From WLMZ01 sp031367435 (lineage in GTDB: Bacteria; Actinomycetota; Acidimicrobiia; Acidimicrobiales; Ilumatobacteraceae), in NCBI GenBank assembly GCA_031367435.1, contig JANLPV010000204.1, positions 16,457-80,456 of the forward strand: a stretch of DNA of 64,000 bases, in the 5' to 3' direction. This document shows positions 50,398-60,400 of the stretch, piece by piece. Position 1 is the first letter of the stretch, and the number at the start of each line of letters is the position of its first letter. The position numbers were made by a program, and so were the translations under genes. The notes beneath the pieces were generated by a model. The model saw only the letters and a list, made by a program, of their open reading frames with translations. It did not search any database and was not told the origin of the DNA.

Positions 50398-52812
50398 ATG
50401 TCCGCGTCGCGCGAGAACGGCTCAGCGGCGCACGTCGCCAACCACACAGCTGCGTCGACCAATGGCGCAACCGCCCATAGCGCACACATCCCGGAACCGT
50501 TTGGTTATCGCGTGAAGAACGCGGTGCTCGGCCCGCCGCTGCACTCCGAGCAACTCGTGCACGAGCGGCTCGGCAAACCCACTGCGCTGGCAGTGTTTGC
50601 TTCCGACAACCTGTCGTCATGTGCCTACGCCACCGAGGAGATCCTTCGCGTATTGGTGCCCTACGTCGGGCTCGCCGCGTTCGCGCTCGTCACGCCCGTC
50701 ACGATCGCCCTGTTAGTGGTGCTCGGCTTTCTTATTCTTTCGTACCGCCAGACGATCAAAGCCTACCCATCTGCTGGCGGCGCCTACATCGTCACCCGCG
50801 ACAACTTCGGACTCATGCCCGCCCAAGTTGCCGGTGTGGCACTCCTCACCGATTATGTGCTGACTGTGGCGGTATCGGTGGCGGCAGGCAGTGACGCTCT
50901 GGCGTCAGCCATCACACCAATCGCTCCCTACAAGCATTGGATTGCGATTGGTTTCGTGTTGCTGATCGCATACGGCAACCTTCGCGGAACCAAAGAATCC
51001 GGCAAGCTGTTCGCCGCACCGACGTACTTCTTTATCGTCAACATGCTCGTGCTGCTGAGTGTCGGCCTGTACCGGCTGGTTTTCACGTCGTTGCCCAAGG
51101 GCGTCACCAACTTGCAAGGCATGGAAAAGGTCGGCACCCATACAGGCAACGGATTGTTGATGGGTGCAACGGTGTTCATCGTCTTGAAGGCATTCGGGTC
51201 CGGAGGTGCCGCTGTCACTGGTGTTGAGGCAATCTCCAATGGCGTACCCGCCTTTCGCGAACCGGCATGGAAGAACGCGAGAAGCACGCTTGTCGTCATG
51301 GGCACGCTGCTCGGCGTGATGTTCCTCGGGTTGTCCATCCTCGCCGCACGCACCCATGCAATGCCCTACGACGGCGGCACGCCGACCGTGATCTCGCAAG
51401 TGGGCGACTTCGTCTATGGTCGGAGTCCGCTTGGTCGCACCTTGTTCTACCTGTTGCAGACGGGCACCATGCTGATTCTTGTGCTGGCCGCCAATACCAG
51501 CTTTGCCGACTTCCCCCGCCTCGCCTCGTTCCATGCCGGTGACAATTTCATGCCGAGGCAATTCATGATTCGCGGTCATCGCCTGGTCTTCTCAAACGGC
51601 ATCATCTTCCTCGCCTCGGCCGCGATCGTGACGCTGCTCGCTACCGGCGGCGAGGTGAGCCGACTGATCCCTCTCTACGCCATCGGTGTGTTCACCAGCT
51701 TCACGCTCTCGCAGGCAGGCATGGCCAAGCACCACATCCGCCTCAAGGAAGTTGGCTGGAGGTCTGGTCTGGTGATCAACGCCATCGGCGCGCTGCTCTC
51801 GCTCATCGTGCTCGTGATCGTCACTTGTGTGAAGTTCAAGGAAGGCGCGTGGGTGATCCTGATCCTCGTGCCGGTCATGGTGTTCGGCCTGGTTCGCCTC
51901 AACAAGGCCTACGCAACCGAGGATCAGGAACTGCAAGAGGATGCAAAAGTTGCCGCCGAAACGCCGGCGTTGCGGCGCCACGAGGTGGTCGTCTTGGTCG
52001 ACAAGCTCGACGTCGCGACGGCACGGGCCATGCAGTACGCCAAGACCCTCTTCCCCGACGAACTTCGAGCCGTGCATTTCGATCTCGATCCATGGAAGAC
52101 GGACATCCTCACCGATGCGTGGCAAAAGCTCGGATTCAACCGGTTCCCCCTCGACATCATCGAATGCCCTGATCGACGAGTGGCACGGTCTGCGCTCGAA
52201 TTGGCCGCCCGCCTCACAGGCGGCAACGACACCGAGGTCAGCGTGCTCATCCCCCGCCGCGAGTACTCCAAGGTTTGGCACCGGCTACTGCATGACAGGT
52301 CGTCGAATTCGATCTCTGCGGCGCTGTCGACGCTGCCGCACTGCAACGTCACCGTGGTGCCGTATCACCTCGGCACGAGGGCGAAAAACGCCGCCGAGGT
52401 CGATCTGCTGGTCAGCCCACTCACGCCGCCGTCGGCTCACACCAACGGGCGACGAGTCGCGAAGTCGAGCCGCTCTGTGGCCTTTGTCGACACCTCCGAC
52501 TTGCCCGCCAGTCGAATTCGTATTGCAGATGTCGAGTTGCGCCAGCCAACTATGGTGGCTGGCCGCGTCACCGCGGTGCGTGTACAGCCGTGGGGCAACG
52601 CCCCGACGTTGGAGTGCACACTCACCGACGACACTGGCAGCATCACCGTGGCGTTCCTTGGGCGCAGGTCGATCGCCGGCATTCGTACCGGCACGATCAT
52701 GTCGGTTGCGGGTGTTGCGAGCCAACAGCACGGAACGCGCGCGATCGTGAATCCCACGTATGACCTCATCAGCGTGCCCGTGATGCCCGAGTCACCGAGC
52801 GAGCACCACTGA
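50398..52812 (+). CDS. KimA-like potassium transporter (APC superfamily) with USP-like and OB-fold domains
   Basis: 804 aa from the ATG at 50398 (GTG at 50374 possible). After a soluble N-terminus, about 12 hydrophobic helices (residues 45-505) start with FASDNLSSCAYATEEILRVL, the discontinuous first helix typical of KimA/KUP-type APC importers, then YPSAGGAYIVTRDNFG. A cytoplasmic USP-like domain follows (about 527-680: HEVVVLVDKLDVATARAM). Unusually, residues about 717-795 form an OB-fold: VAGRVTAVRVQPWG, CTLTDDTGSITVAFLGRRSI and VNPTYDLI match the actinobacterial OB-fold protein found beside trkA/ceoB genes elsewhere. It is divergent from kdpDE, which suggests KdpE control. Substrate is inferred as potassium. 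Confidence 0.82.
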   Translation: MSASRENGSAAHVANHTAASTNGATAHSAHIPEPFGYRVKNAVLGPPLHSEQLVHERLGKPTALAVFASDNLSSCAYATEEILRVLVPYVGLAAFALVTPVTIALLVVLGFLILSYRQTIKAYPSAGGAYIVTRDNFGLMPAQVAGVALLTDYVLTVAVSVAAGSDALASAITPIAPYKHWIAIGFVLLIAYGNLRGTKESGKLFAAPTYFFIVNMLVLLSVGLYRLVFTSLPKGVTNLQGMEKVGTHTGNGLLMGATVFIVLKAFGSGGAAVTGVEAISNGVPAFREPAWKNARSTLVVMGTLLGVMFLGLSILAARTHAMPYDGGTPTVISQVGDFVYGRSPLGRTLFYLLQTGTMLILVLAANTSFADFPRLASFHAGDNFMPRQFMIRGHRLVFSNGIIFLASAAIVTLLATGGEVSRLIPLYAIGVFTSFTLSQAGMAKHHIRLKEVGWRSGLVINAIGALLSLIVLVIVTCVKFKEGAWVILILVPVMVFGLVRLNKAYATEDQELQEDAKVAAETPALRRHEVVVLVDKLDVATARAMQYAKTLFPDELRAVHFDLDPWKTDILTDAWQKLGFNRFPLDIIECPDRRVARSALELAARLTGGNDTEVSVLIPRREYSKVWHRLLHDRSSNSISAALSTLPHCNVTVVPYHLGTRAKNAAEVDLLVSPLTPPSAHTNGRRVAKSSRSVAFVDTSDLPASRIRIADVELRQPTMVAGRVTAVRVQPWGNAPTLECTLTDDTGSITVAFLGRRSIAGIRTGTIMSVAGVASQQHGTRAIVNPTYDLISVPVMPESPSEHH

Positions 52813-52851
52813 TCAGCCGATGCGAGCGAGCACATCGAACCGAAGGAGCGC

Positions 52852-53688
52852 CTACACCTGCGGATCGAGCGAACGTAGGTGCAGTTCGTACTGCTCCTCG
52901 TAATGCACCACGCCGACGACACTCGAGTTCGACGTTGCATTTGTAGTGACCTGCGCAATCAGCAGGTCGGTGCCGATCTGAAACCAACTGTCGGTCACCT
53001 GCGAGTCGGTGGGTGTGCCGCTGTCGATCGAGACGCGCACGTGCAAGGTATGCACAGTGATCCCACCAACGAGGAGCGACTCGGTGCCGACAACGACTCC
53101 GCTGTACGCATCTGTTGCGCCGGCTTGGGTGCAAACGTAAGAGAACGAAGCGTTGATGGGCACGTTCACCGGGCGACCGTCGCCGGTGCATTCATAGGTA
53201 TCGGTCTGCCCACGGCCGAAGAACTCATCGTGTGTCGTGTGCGTTGGTAGCGATATCGAGTGGCCCACCACACACCTCTGACTCTCTTGCCAACGCGCCT
53301 TCAGGACATCCCAACGCGCGAGTACTCCGCACCCGAACGGGACGATCGTGATGGTGGTAGTCGCTGGATAGATATGCCGCTGACCCTTCAGCGCATCGAC
53401 TGAGTCTCCGCCGGCAGTGTCGTACACGTAGATGCCGAATCGGGGAAGAGTCGGCCCGATGTCGACCACGGGCACCGACGAAGCGGTTTCAGTTGGTGCG
53501 TCGCTCACTGCAACCTGCACGGTGGTGGTGCTCACGTGATCCAAAAAGTGGTTGCGTACCTCCTGAGCGGACAGGGTGGTATTGCTCGCGGTAGAGAATA
53601 GGTATGGCCGCAACTGGCTGTAGGCGACGACGCCGAGTACGACTGCGGCACCTGCGATGATCACAACGGAGCGGCGGCGCAGCACCAC
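52852..53688 (-). CDS. Membrane-anchored secreted hypothetical protein
   Basis: 278 aa from a GTG at 53688 (a second GTG is the next codon). Basic start RRRSVV, one N-terminal transmembrane helix (about 8-24), and an extracytoplasmic rest. It contains four cysteines, in FGCGVLARW, SQRCVVGHS, YECTGDG and YVCTQAG, likely two disulfides. The C-terminal part is strand-rich (ITVHTLHVRVSIDSGTP, DSWFQIGTDLLIAQVTT). No family recognised. It follows MmgE/PrpD by 15 bp on the same strand, but functional linkage is not evident. Confidence 0.65.
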   Translation of the reverse strand: MVLRRRSVVIIAGAAVVLGVVAYSQLRPYLFSTASNTTLSAQEVRNHFLDHVSTTTVQVAVSDAPTETASSVPVVDIGPTLPRFGIYVYDTAGGDSVDALKGQRHIYPATTTITIVPFGCGVLARWDVLKARWQESQRCVVGHSISLPTHTTHDEFFGRGQTDTYECTGDGRPVNVPINASFSYVCTQAGATDAYSGVVVGTESLLVGGITVHTLHVRVSIDSGTPTDSQVTDSWFQIGTDLLIAQVTTNATSNSSVVGVVHYEEQYELHLRSLDPQV

Positions 53689-53703
53689 CTCAGCGTGCGT
53701 CCG

Positions 53704-55092
53704 TCACGACAACGCGCTGCGTCGGGTCAGTAGCGCGAACAATTCTCGTGGATCGTACTGTTCGCCCGTGACCAGTCGTTCGGCGGTTTCATCAGCGTCC
53801 GCGCCGAGGAATGCTTCACTGAGGCCCGTGAACTTGGCGGCCAGTTCGTCCACGCTCATCGGGTCGTCCGCATCACCGGGACTCGACACACGCGTGACCT
53901 CAACACGCTGCAGGCCGGTGGTGTGCACCACGAGCCTCGACGCGTAGTGCAGGGGATACAGCGCATCGAAGGCCACGTCGTGGTGCACCGTCACCTTGGC
54001 GGCCTCGGCCAGTCTGGTTGGGTTGGTCAACTGCTCTGCATTGATCTGATCCTGTGAGGCAACGCCCTCGCACAGAATTGCTGACAGTACGAAAGGAAAG
54101 CTGTACTGCCCATGATCGAGCGAAGCTGGGCGCTGGTCGTCGAGGAACAGCGCGCCACGATGTGTGTGTACCTCAATGGACACTATGTCGGCGCGCGTGG
54201 TGGGCGTCGAAGACATCAGCTCGGCGAGTGCACGTGCCGCCGCGTGCGTGTATCGACATGCCGCATACGGCTTGAAGTAGGTGTTCGCAGTTTCGAACAC
54301 TTCGCCAAGGCTGGCAACGAACGGATCGGCCATCGCGCCGGACCGATGAAATGGGGTCGGCGGCAGGATGTGATCGACCGATGATCCACCGGTTCCCAGT
54401 GGCGACATGAAGCCGGCGGCGGCGAGATCGGCCGCGAAATATGCCGACGCGCCAGACCAGCCGATGCTCTCTTTCACCATGGGCAATTGGAACGTCGACA
54501 TTGGCGCGTGCGCCCATGCGATCGCAATTGCACGCGCAATTTCGTCCGTGTTACCACCGCGAAGTTTGGCAATTGCCGCGGCCGCTCCGAGCGTGGCCGC
54601 GGTGCCTGTGCAGTGATAAGCGTCGCCGTCGTGTCGCGGCCAGAGAAGGTGCGCTGCTCGTAATGCGATTTCGTATCCCGCGACCTGCGCACAGACAATC
54701 GCCTCCATCGAAGTCTCTAGTCCGGCCGCCGCTGTGAGCAGTGACGACACGATCACGGATCCGGGATGAATGGCCCCGCCGAGATAATGCCCGTCATCGA
54801 AGTCCAATGCGCTCGCTGCGACGGCGTTGGCGAAGGCCGCCAATGGCGCTGCGCATGTCATTGTCGTTCCGAAAATCGGGGCGGTTCCGGCGGATTTCGA
54901 CGCCGTTGCCGCGGCCACCTGCGCCGCCGATGTGCTGACGCCACCCAGCATTGTGCCGATCGTGTCACGCAGGGCCAGACGTGCTTGACGTTGCGCCGCT
55001 GCCGGAACGTTCACCCATGTCAGTTCAGCAGCAAAGGTGGCGAGACACCGCAAAGGATCGGGTACGCCGGCCTGGTCAACATCGGAGCGCAC
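53704..55092 (-). CDS. MmgE/PrpD-family protein
   Basis: 462 aa from a GTG at 55092, one base after the upstream flavoprotein stop. MmgE/PrpD marks: ALRDTIGTMLGG near residue 41, FANAVAASALDFDDGH near 87 (active-site region), IHPGSVIVSSLL, and YHCTGTAATLGAAAAIAKL. PrpD is 2-methylcitrate dehydratase; related proteins include isomerases and dehydratases such as aconitate decarboxylase and iminodisuccinate epimerase. No prpB/prpC genes are near, so methylcitrate metabolism is not supported. Coupling to a DAO-family flavoprotein suggests breakdown of an amino-dicarboxylate or similar compound. Confidence 0.87.
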   Translation of the reverse strand: MRSDVDQAGVPDPLRCLATFAAELTWVNVPAAAQRQARLALRDTIGTMLGGVSTSAAQVAAATASKSAGTAPIFGTTMTCAAPLAAFANAVAASALDFDDGHYLGGAIHPGSVIVSSLLTAAAGLETSMEAIVCAQVAGYEIALRAAHLLWPRHDGDAYHCTGTAATLGAAAAIAKLRGGNTDEIARAIAIAWAHAPMSTFQLPMVKESIGWSGASAYFAADLAAAGFMSPLGTGGSSVDHILPPTPFHRSGAMADPFVASLGEVFETANTYFKPYAACRYTHAAARALAELMSSTPTTRADIVSIEVHTHRGALFLDDQRPASLDHGQYSFPFVLSAILCEGVASQDQINAEQLTNPTRLAEAAKVTVHHDVAFDALYPLHYASRLVVHTTGLQRVEVTRVSSPGDADDPMSVDELAAKFTGLSEAFLGADADETAERLVTGEQYDPRELFALLTRRSALS

Positions 55093-55093
55093 G

Positions 55094-56242
55094 TCAATGA
55101 CCGTGTAACCCGGTGAGGCCGACGAGACGCTGACGAGCGAGGTGGGCGGCTTCTAGACCGCGTTCGCGAAGATCGGCGGGCACCTCGCCGTCGCGAACCA
55201 ACGCCGCGCCGACTCGCGCGAGCGCCGGAGAAATCTGAATGCCGTAGCCACCTTGACCAACGAACCAGAAGAAACCCTCGGCGGCGTCGTCGAACCCTAC
55301 GACGGGCGATCGATCAGCAACGAAGTTACGCAGGCCCGCCCACGACGTGCGCACGTGTCGTACGTCGAGTGTGGTGGCCTCGTTGATGTGCTCGATCGCC
55401 TGCGCGATATCAGCTTCGTCTGGCCGGGCATCGCACGGCACCGAGGGCGTCTCATCGGCGGGCGAGCACAGGTATTGCGTGCCCTCCGGCTTGATGTAAA
55501 ACGTGCCTCGGGTGTCGGCGACCAACGGCAACCCGCGCGTGTCGGTCCCACCAGGTGCCGACACCATGAAGACCGTCCGCCGCAGCGGCTGGATGCCCAC
55601 TGGTTCGACCCCCGCAAGCGCTGCCACCTGATCGCACCACGCACCGGCAGCGTTCACCAGCACCGGGGCTTCACGCACCTCGCCAGATGCGTCGGTGGTC
55701 CGCCAGATACCGTGATCAAACTCCACTGCAACAACACCTGCATTAGGAAAAATCTGACCCCCGCGTCGGCGTAAACCAGCGACGAAACCGGCATGAACAG
55801 CAGCGACATCGATCTCGCTGGCCCCCGGCTCGGTCATCGCTAGCTCGACCCACTCCTCGCGAACCGCTGGCGACTGCGCGCTTGCCTCAGCGGCCGAGAG
55901 CAGACACACACTTGGCACGAACTCGATGACCTCATCGCGCATCGCGCGAACCTCGTCTGCCGCGCCGTGTGGACCGATCCAGAGCAGTGGCATCGGCGAG
56001 AGCAACGGCCGCGCGAATTCTGCAGGTGGGTCCTCCATGAAGGCGCGGCTGGCGGTGGTGAGTAGGCGGATCACCCGCCCGCCGTAACTCTCGAGAAAAG
56101 TCGCTGCCGAACGGCCGGTGGTGTGAAAAGCGAGCGTGCTTTCCATCTCCACGAGAGCCACCGATCGGTCGGCCGCGAGTTCGTAGCCAATTGAGACTCC
56201 AGCGATACCGCCGCCAATGACGACCACGTCGTATCGATGCAC
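55094..56242 (-). CDS. FAD-dependent amine oxidoreductase (DAO family, second)
   Basis: 382 aa from the GTG at 56242, which has GAGGAG seven bases upstream; the frame extends to 56464 but without a start site that makes sense. The Rossmann motif VVVIGGGIAGVSIGYEL begins at residue 7, then TTGRSAATFLESYG, and the C-terminal FAD contact FVGQGGYGIQISPA. RNFVADRSPVVGFD is also typical of glycine oxidase/sarcosine oxidase-like enzymes. It oxidises a secondary or primary amine with oxygen or an electron carrier. It sits one base upstream of MmgE/PrpD and diverges from a PLP enzyme across a symmetric promoter region. Confidence 0.85.
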   Translation of the reverse strand: MHRYDVVVIGGGIAGVSIGYELAADRSVALVEMESTLAFHTTGRSAATFLESYGGRVIRLLTTASRAFMEDPPAEFARPLLSPMPLLWIGPHGAADEVRAMRDEVIEFVPSVCLLSAAEASAQSPAVREEWVELAMTEPGASEIDVAAVHAGFVAGLRRRGGQIFPNAGVVAVEFDHGIWRTTDASGEVREAPVLVNAAGAWCDQVAALAGVEPVGIQPLRRTVFMVSAPGGTDTRGLPLVADTRGTFYIKPEGTQYLCSPADETPSVPCDARPDEADIAQAIEHINEATTLDVRHVRTSWAGLRNFVADRSPVVGFDDAAEGFFWFVGQGGYGIQISPALARVGAALVRDGEVPADLRERGLEAAHLARQRLVGLTGLHGH

Positions 56243-56281
56243 CGGGATCTCCTCGTGATGAGCAACGCAGCCGGCGCAAAC

Positions 56282-56317
56282 CGAACTGCTTGGTGCCGCG
56301 AATTGTAGAGCAGTTCG
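56282..56317. promoter_or_regulatory. Inverted repeat in divergent promoter region
   Basis: CGAACTGCT (56282-56290) and AGCAGTTCG (56309-56317) are perfect 9-bp inverted arms with an 18-bp spacer, within the gap between the flavoprotein and the PLP enzyme genes. Could be a dimeric regulator site or a weak hairpin. Confidence 0.4.
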
Positions 56318-56330
56318 CATGTCTTGGCGT

Positions 56331-56346
56331 TGCTGTCGCGACAGCA
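56331..56346. promoter_or_regulatory. 16-bp perfect palindrome upstream of the PLP enzyme
   Basis: TGCTGTCGCGACAGCA is perfectly self-complementary and lies 22 bp before the GTG start of the PLP enzyme gene. With the inverted repeat just upstream it suggests a regulated divergent promoter. The regulator is not in the window. Confidence 0.45.
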
Positions 56347-56368
56347 TCAACTGTGGGAGCATTGACGC

Positions 56369-57433
56369 GTGACAACAGCAGAGCAATCCCCACGTGCCAT
56401 GTCGCTTCATACGATCGCCGTTACCGCCGGGCGACCTACGGCTGTCGGCGCTCCCCTCAACCAACCTATTGTGCTGGCCTCTAACTACCGAGATGGCGGA
56501 GACTACACACGGGTAAACGGCACGCCGACGTGGGCCGCGCTCGAGGACGCAGTCGGTGCGCTCGAAGGCGGTCGCGCCATCGCGTTCTCCAGTGGGATGG
56601 CTGCCGCCTCTGCCGCGCTGTATGCATTGGCACCAAAGGTGGTGGTGTTTCCGTCAGTGAGCTATCTCGGCGTGCGTGCACTGCTCGCCGAGCACGCGTC
56701 ACAGGGCCACCTCGAGCTTCGCCCGGTCGATCTCACGGACACCGCAGCAGTCACTGCCGCCGCACAGGGTGCCGATGTCGTGTGGGTGGAGACGCCCACC
56801 AACCCCACACTCGATGTCGCGGATCTTGAGGCAATCGGCCACGCCTCACGCGCCGCCGGAGCGCAGATGGTGGTGGACTCCACGTTTGCCACTCCACTGC
56901 TGCAACGCCCGCTTGAACATGGTGCCGCGATCGTGATTCATAGCGGCACCAAATTCATCGGCGGTCATAGCGATCTCCTCATCGGCCTGTGCATCACCAC
57001 CGACGACGAAGTGTTCGAACGACTCGTTCAAGCGCGCACTTTCCAGGGCGCTACTCCGGGCGCGCTCGAGGCTTTCCTCGCATTGCGCGGTCTGCGCACG
57101 ATGCCGTTGCGGCTCGAGGCGTCGCAGCGCAACGCCGCGTCACTGGTCGATCATCTACGCAACCACCGCAGCGTAGTCGACGTGCGCTACCCCGGTCTTG
57201 GCGCAATGGTGTCTTTCATCGTGAGGGGCGGAGCCGACGCAGCCGACGCCGTCGTCGACAAGGTGCGCGTCATTGTGCCTGCCACCAGTCTCGGTGGGGT
57301 GGAAACCACGATCGAACGCAGACAAAAGTACGCGGGTGACGCTCACATCGATCCGGGTTTGCTGCGAATGAGCGTTGGCATCGAGGACATCCACGACCTC
57401 TGGGCCGACCTGTCGGCTGCGCTACCGCGCTAG
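56369..57433 (+). CDS. Cys/Met-metabolism PLP-dependent enzyme (cystathionine gamma-synthase/lyase-like)
   Basis: 354 aa from a GTG with GGGAG nine bases upstream. PLP fold type I. The phosphate loop AIAFSSGMAAASAALYAL is near residue 70, VWVETPTNPTLDVADL near 138, the PLP-aspartate in MVVDSTFATPLLQRP, and the Schiff-base lysine in IHSGTKFIGGHSDLL near 195. It is shorter than the usual 380-400 aa, mostly from a compact N-terminus and a trimmed domain after about residue 275. It could make or cleave cystathionine, or act on methionine or an O-acyl-homoserine. The divergent flavoprotein/PrpD pair gives no firm hint. Confidence 0.85.
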   Translation: MTTAEQSPRAMSLHTIAVTAGRPTAVGAPLNQPIVLASNYRDGGDYTRVNGTPTWAALEDAVGALEGGRAIAFSSGMAAASAALYALAPKVVVFPSVSYLGVRALLAEHASQGHLELRPVDLTDTAAVTAAAQGADVVWVETPTNPTLDVADLEAIGHASRAAGAQMVVDSTFATPLLQRPLEHGAAIVIHSGTKFIGGHSDLLIGLCITTDDEVFERLVQARTFQGATPGALEAFLALRGLRTMPLRLEASQRNAASLVDHLRNHRSVVDVRYPGLGAMVSFIVRGGADAADAVVDKVRVIVPATSLGGVETTIERRQKYAGDAHIDPGLLRMSVGIEDIHDLWADLSAALPR

Positions 57434-60400
57434 GCCAGTTCAGCGTCGAGGGCATCGATCGCTCGACCAATTCGCTGAACACTCACGGGCTTTGGCGTTC
57501 CGAGCGTCTGCGCGAACAGGCTCACCCGCAGCTCTTCGATCATCCATCCGACGTCGATGACATGGGCCGTCATTTGGCTTGGACGCAGACGATCAACGAG
57601 TTGTGCGTAGCGACGCTCGAGCCGAACAACCTCGGCCGTTCGTTGTTGGTCACGGACAGGATCACTCGTGACCTTTTCGACTCGCCGCTCGATCGCGCGA
57701 ACGTAGCGAAGCACATCAGCGAGCCGTGCAGTACTGGTAGCTGTGACGAAACCGGGACGCAGCAGCCGAGCGAGCTGGGCGCCCATATCACTCACGGATG
57801 GAGCGAGCGCGGGAGTAATCAGCCGCGCCAGCATCGCCTCAACAGTTGCAGATGCAACAAAGATCTGCCCGACCATGCTGAGCGAGTTGGTTGCAATGTC
57901 ACGAAGATTGGCGCGAGCCGACCGCTGCAACACCTCGAAGTCGGCTGCGTTCCACACCAACGAACCGTGGGTCGCAATGACCTCATCCGCAGCTGCAGTA
58001 ATGCAGTCGTCGGCGAGACCACCGAGCTTCACGGACGCACTCCGACCAATGGCCAACAGCGCAGCATTGCTGATCTCGCGCCCGATGGCTTGACGCGACA
58101 GCGGCACGGTGAGCAGAAGCAGACGGCGAAGTCCGGCCCGCATCGCTCGTTCCTGAAGCTGAGGGTTCGTGAACACCCAAATTGCCACGCTGTCGGTGTC
58201 GTCGAGGAGCGCCGGATAACCCCGAACGACGTGACCGTCCCGAGTTGACTCCACCACCGGGGGCAAGTCACCAAAGGTCCATGCCGTCAGACCGACGCGT
58301 TCGATCTCTGGGGCGGTTTGGGCGACGGCCAGACGGATCTGGCCGCTGAGTTGCTGACGTAGTACATCGAGGTCTTTGCCAAGAGCGAGGCATGCGCCAT
58401 CGGGTCCTTCGACGCTGAATGTCATGCGCAGGTGCGCCGGAACACGGGCGTCGTCGAACGCGGTCGACGCAATGCGTTCACCGGCGACGCTACTGAGCAC
58501 CGATGCAAGGTCGTCATGCAGCGAGATGTCGCCCGACCCGAGACGCAACGTCGCGACTCGAGCAGTCTCCGCAATGGGGTTGAGCGAACGGCGATGGTTC
58601 TTTGGAAGCGTCCAGATAAGCGCTGTCACGAGGTCGTCACGAAAGCCTGGCACCTGCCAGTCGAAGTCATTGCTACTCAGCCGATTGAGCAGACTCAACG
58701 GCACATGAGCGGTCACACCATCGCATGGGTCGCCAGGATCGAAACGATATGTGAGCGCCAGGGTGATGTCGTCGTGCACCCACGAACTCGGGTACGCGTT
58801 CGGGTCGATCGCGGCTGTCGGGCGAGCGCCATCCACAGCCGCGGCGAGGTCGTGCAGGGTGAGATCGAGTAGCGCGGGCTGCTTGGCACGTTCATCTTTC
58901 CACCAGCGATCGAAGTGGCGGGTCGACACTACGGACGGTCCAACCCTGGCATCGAAGAACGCGAATATCGCGTTGGCATCAACGAGATCGCCGCGCCGCG
59001 CTCGATCACTGAGTTCACGAAGTTGCTCGATAAAGGCGATATTCCTCGCGACGAAAGTGTGCCGCGTCAGCCAGTCGCCCTCGACAAGCGCGTGGCGAAT
59101 AAAGAGTTCGCGGGCGACGACTGCATCGACCCGGTCATACGAAATGCGACGACCCATCACGATGGGTAAGCCGTACAACGTGACGCGTTCGGTGGTGACA
59201 GCGCCGCCACGTTTGGTGTCCCACGTAGGCTCGCCGAACGAACGCTTCACAAGATGCGCACCCAACCGCTCGGCCCATTCGGGCTGCACGCTTGCGGCTA
59301 CGCGCCCCCATAACCGGTTGGTCTCCACGAGCTCGCCTACCATCACCCACCTGGCCGGCTTCTTGGCCAACGCTGAAACGGGAACGACGGAGAACTTCGC
59401 ACCGTGCGCGCCTCGAAACTCGCGTGACTCACCATCACGCATACCGAGATGTGAGAGCAGTCCGGCAAGCACTGCCTGGTGCACATGATCTGGGTGGGCG
59501 CTCTCGGTGCCAGCGCGCACCCCAATTGAGCCAGTGATCTGGCGGAGCTGGCTGTACAAGTCATGCCACTCACGCACGCGCAGATAGTTCAGATACTCGG
59601 CGCGACACAGGCGACGGAATTGGCTCGATGACAACGCCCGCTGTTGTGCGCGCAGGTAATCCCAAAGGGCAACGATGCCGAGAAAATCGGAGCCCTCGAC
59701 GATGAAACGACGATGTGCCTCGTCGGCTGCTTGGCGATTGGCTGCAGGTCGCTCGCGTGGGTCTTGTATCGACAACGCCGCGGCGATCACCATTACCTCA
59801 CGCACGCATCCGTGACGGTCTGCTTCGAGCACCATTCGACCGAGTCGTGGGTCGAGTGGCAACCTCGCGAGTCGTTTGCCGAGCGACGTGAGGCGACGAC
59901 GATCATCGGGCTGACCTTGATCTATCGCCCCCAGTTCCTCGAGCAAGGCGACTCCGTCACGCACCGCACGGCTGTCGGGCGGGTCAAGAAACGCAAACTT
60001 GTTGACGTCGCCGAGCCCGAGAGCCGTCATCTGCAAAATGACCGAAGCCAGGTTGGTGCGCAGAATCTCGGGCTCGGTGAACTCGGCTCGACTCTCGAAG
60101 TCATCCGAGGCGTACAGCCGCACGCAAATGCCAGGCGCGACCCGACCACATCGACCCGCGCGCTGATTCGCTGACGCCTGCGAAATCGGTTCGATGGGTA
60201 ACCGTTGCACCTTGAGGCGATGGCTGTATCGCGACATTCGTGCTGCGCCAGCGTCCACCACGTAACGAACGCCGGGCACGGTCAACGACGTCTCGGCAAC
60301 GTTGGTCGACAGTACAATCCGCCGACCAGTATGCGGCTGAAAGATTCGATGCTGCTCAGACGCCGACAGGCGCGCATACAACGGCAGCACTTCGGTGTGC

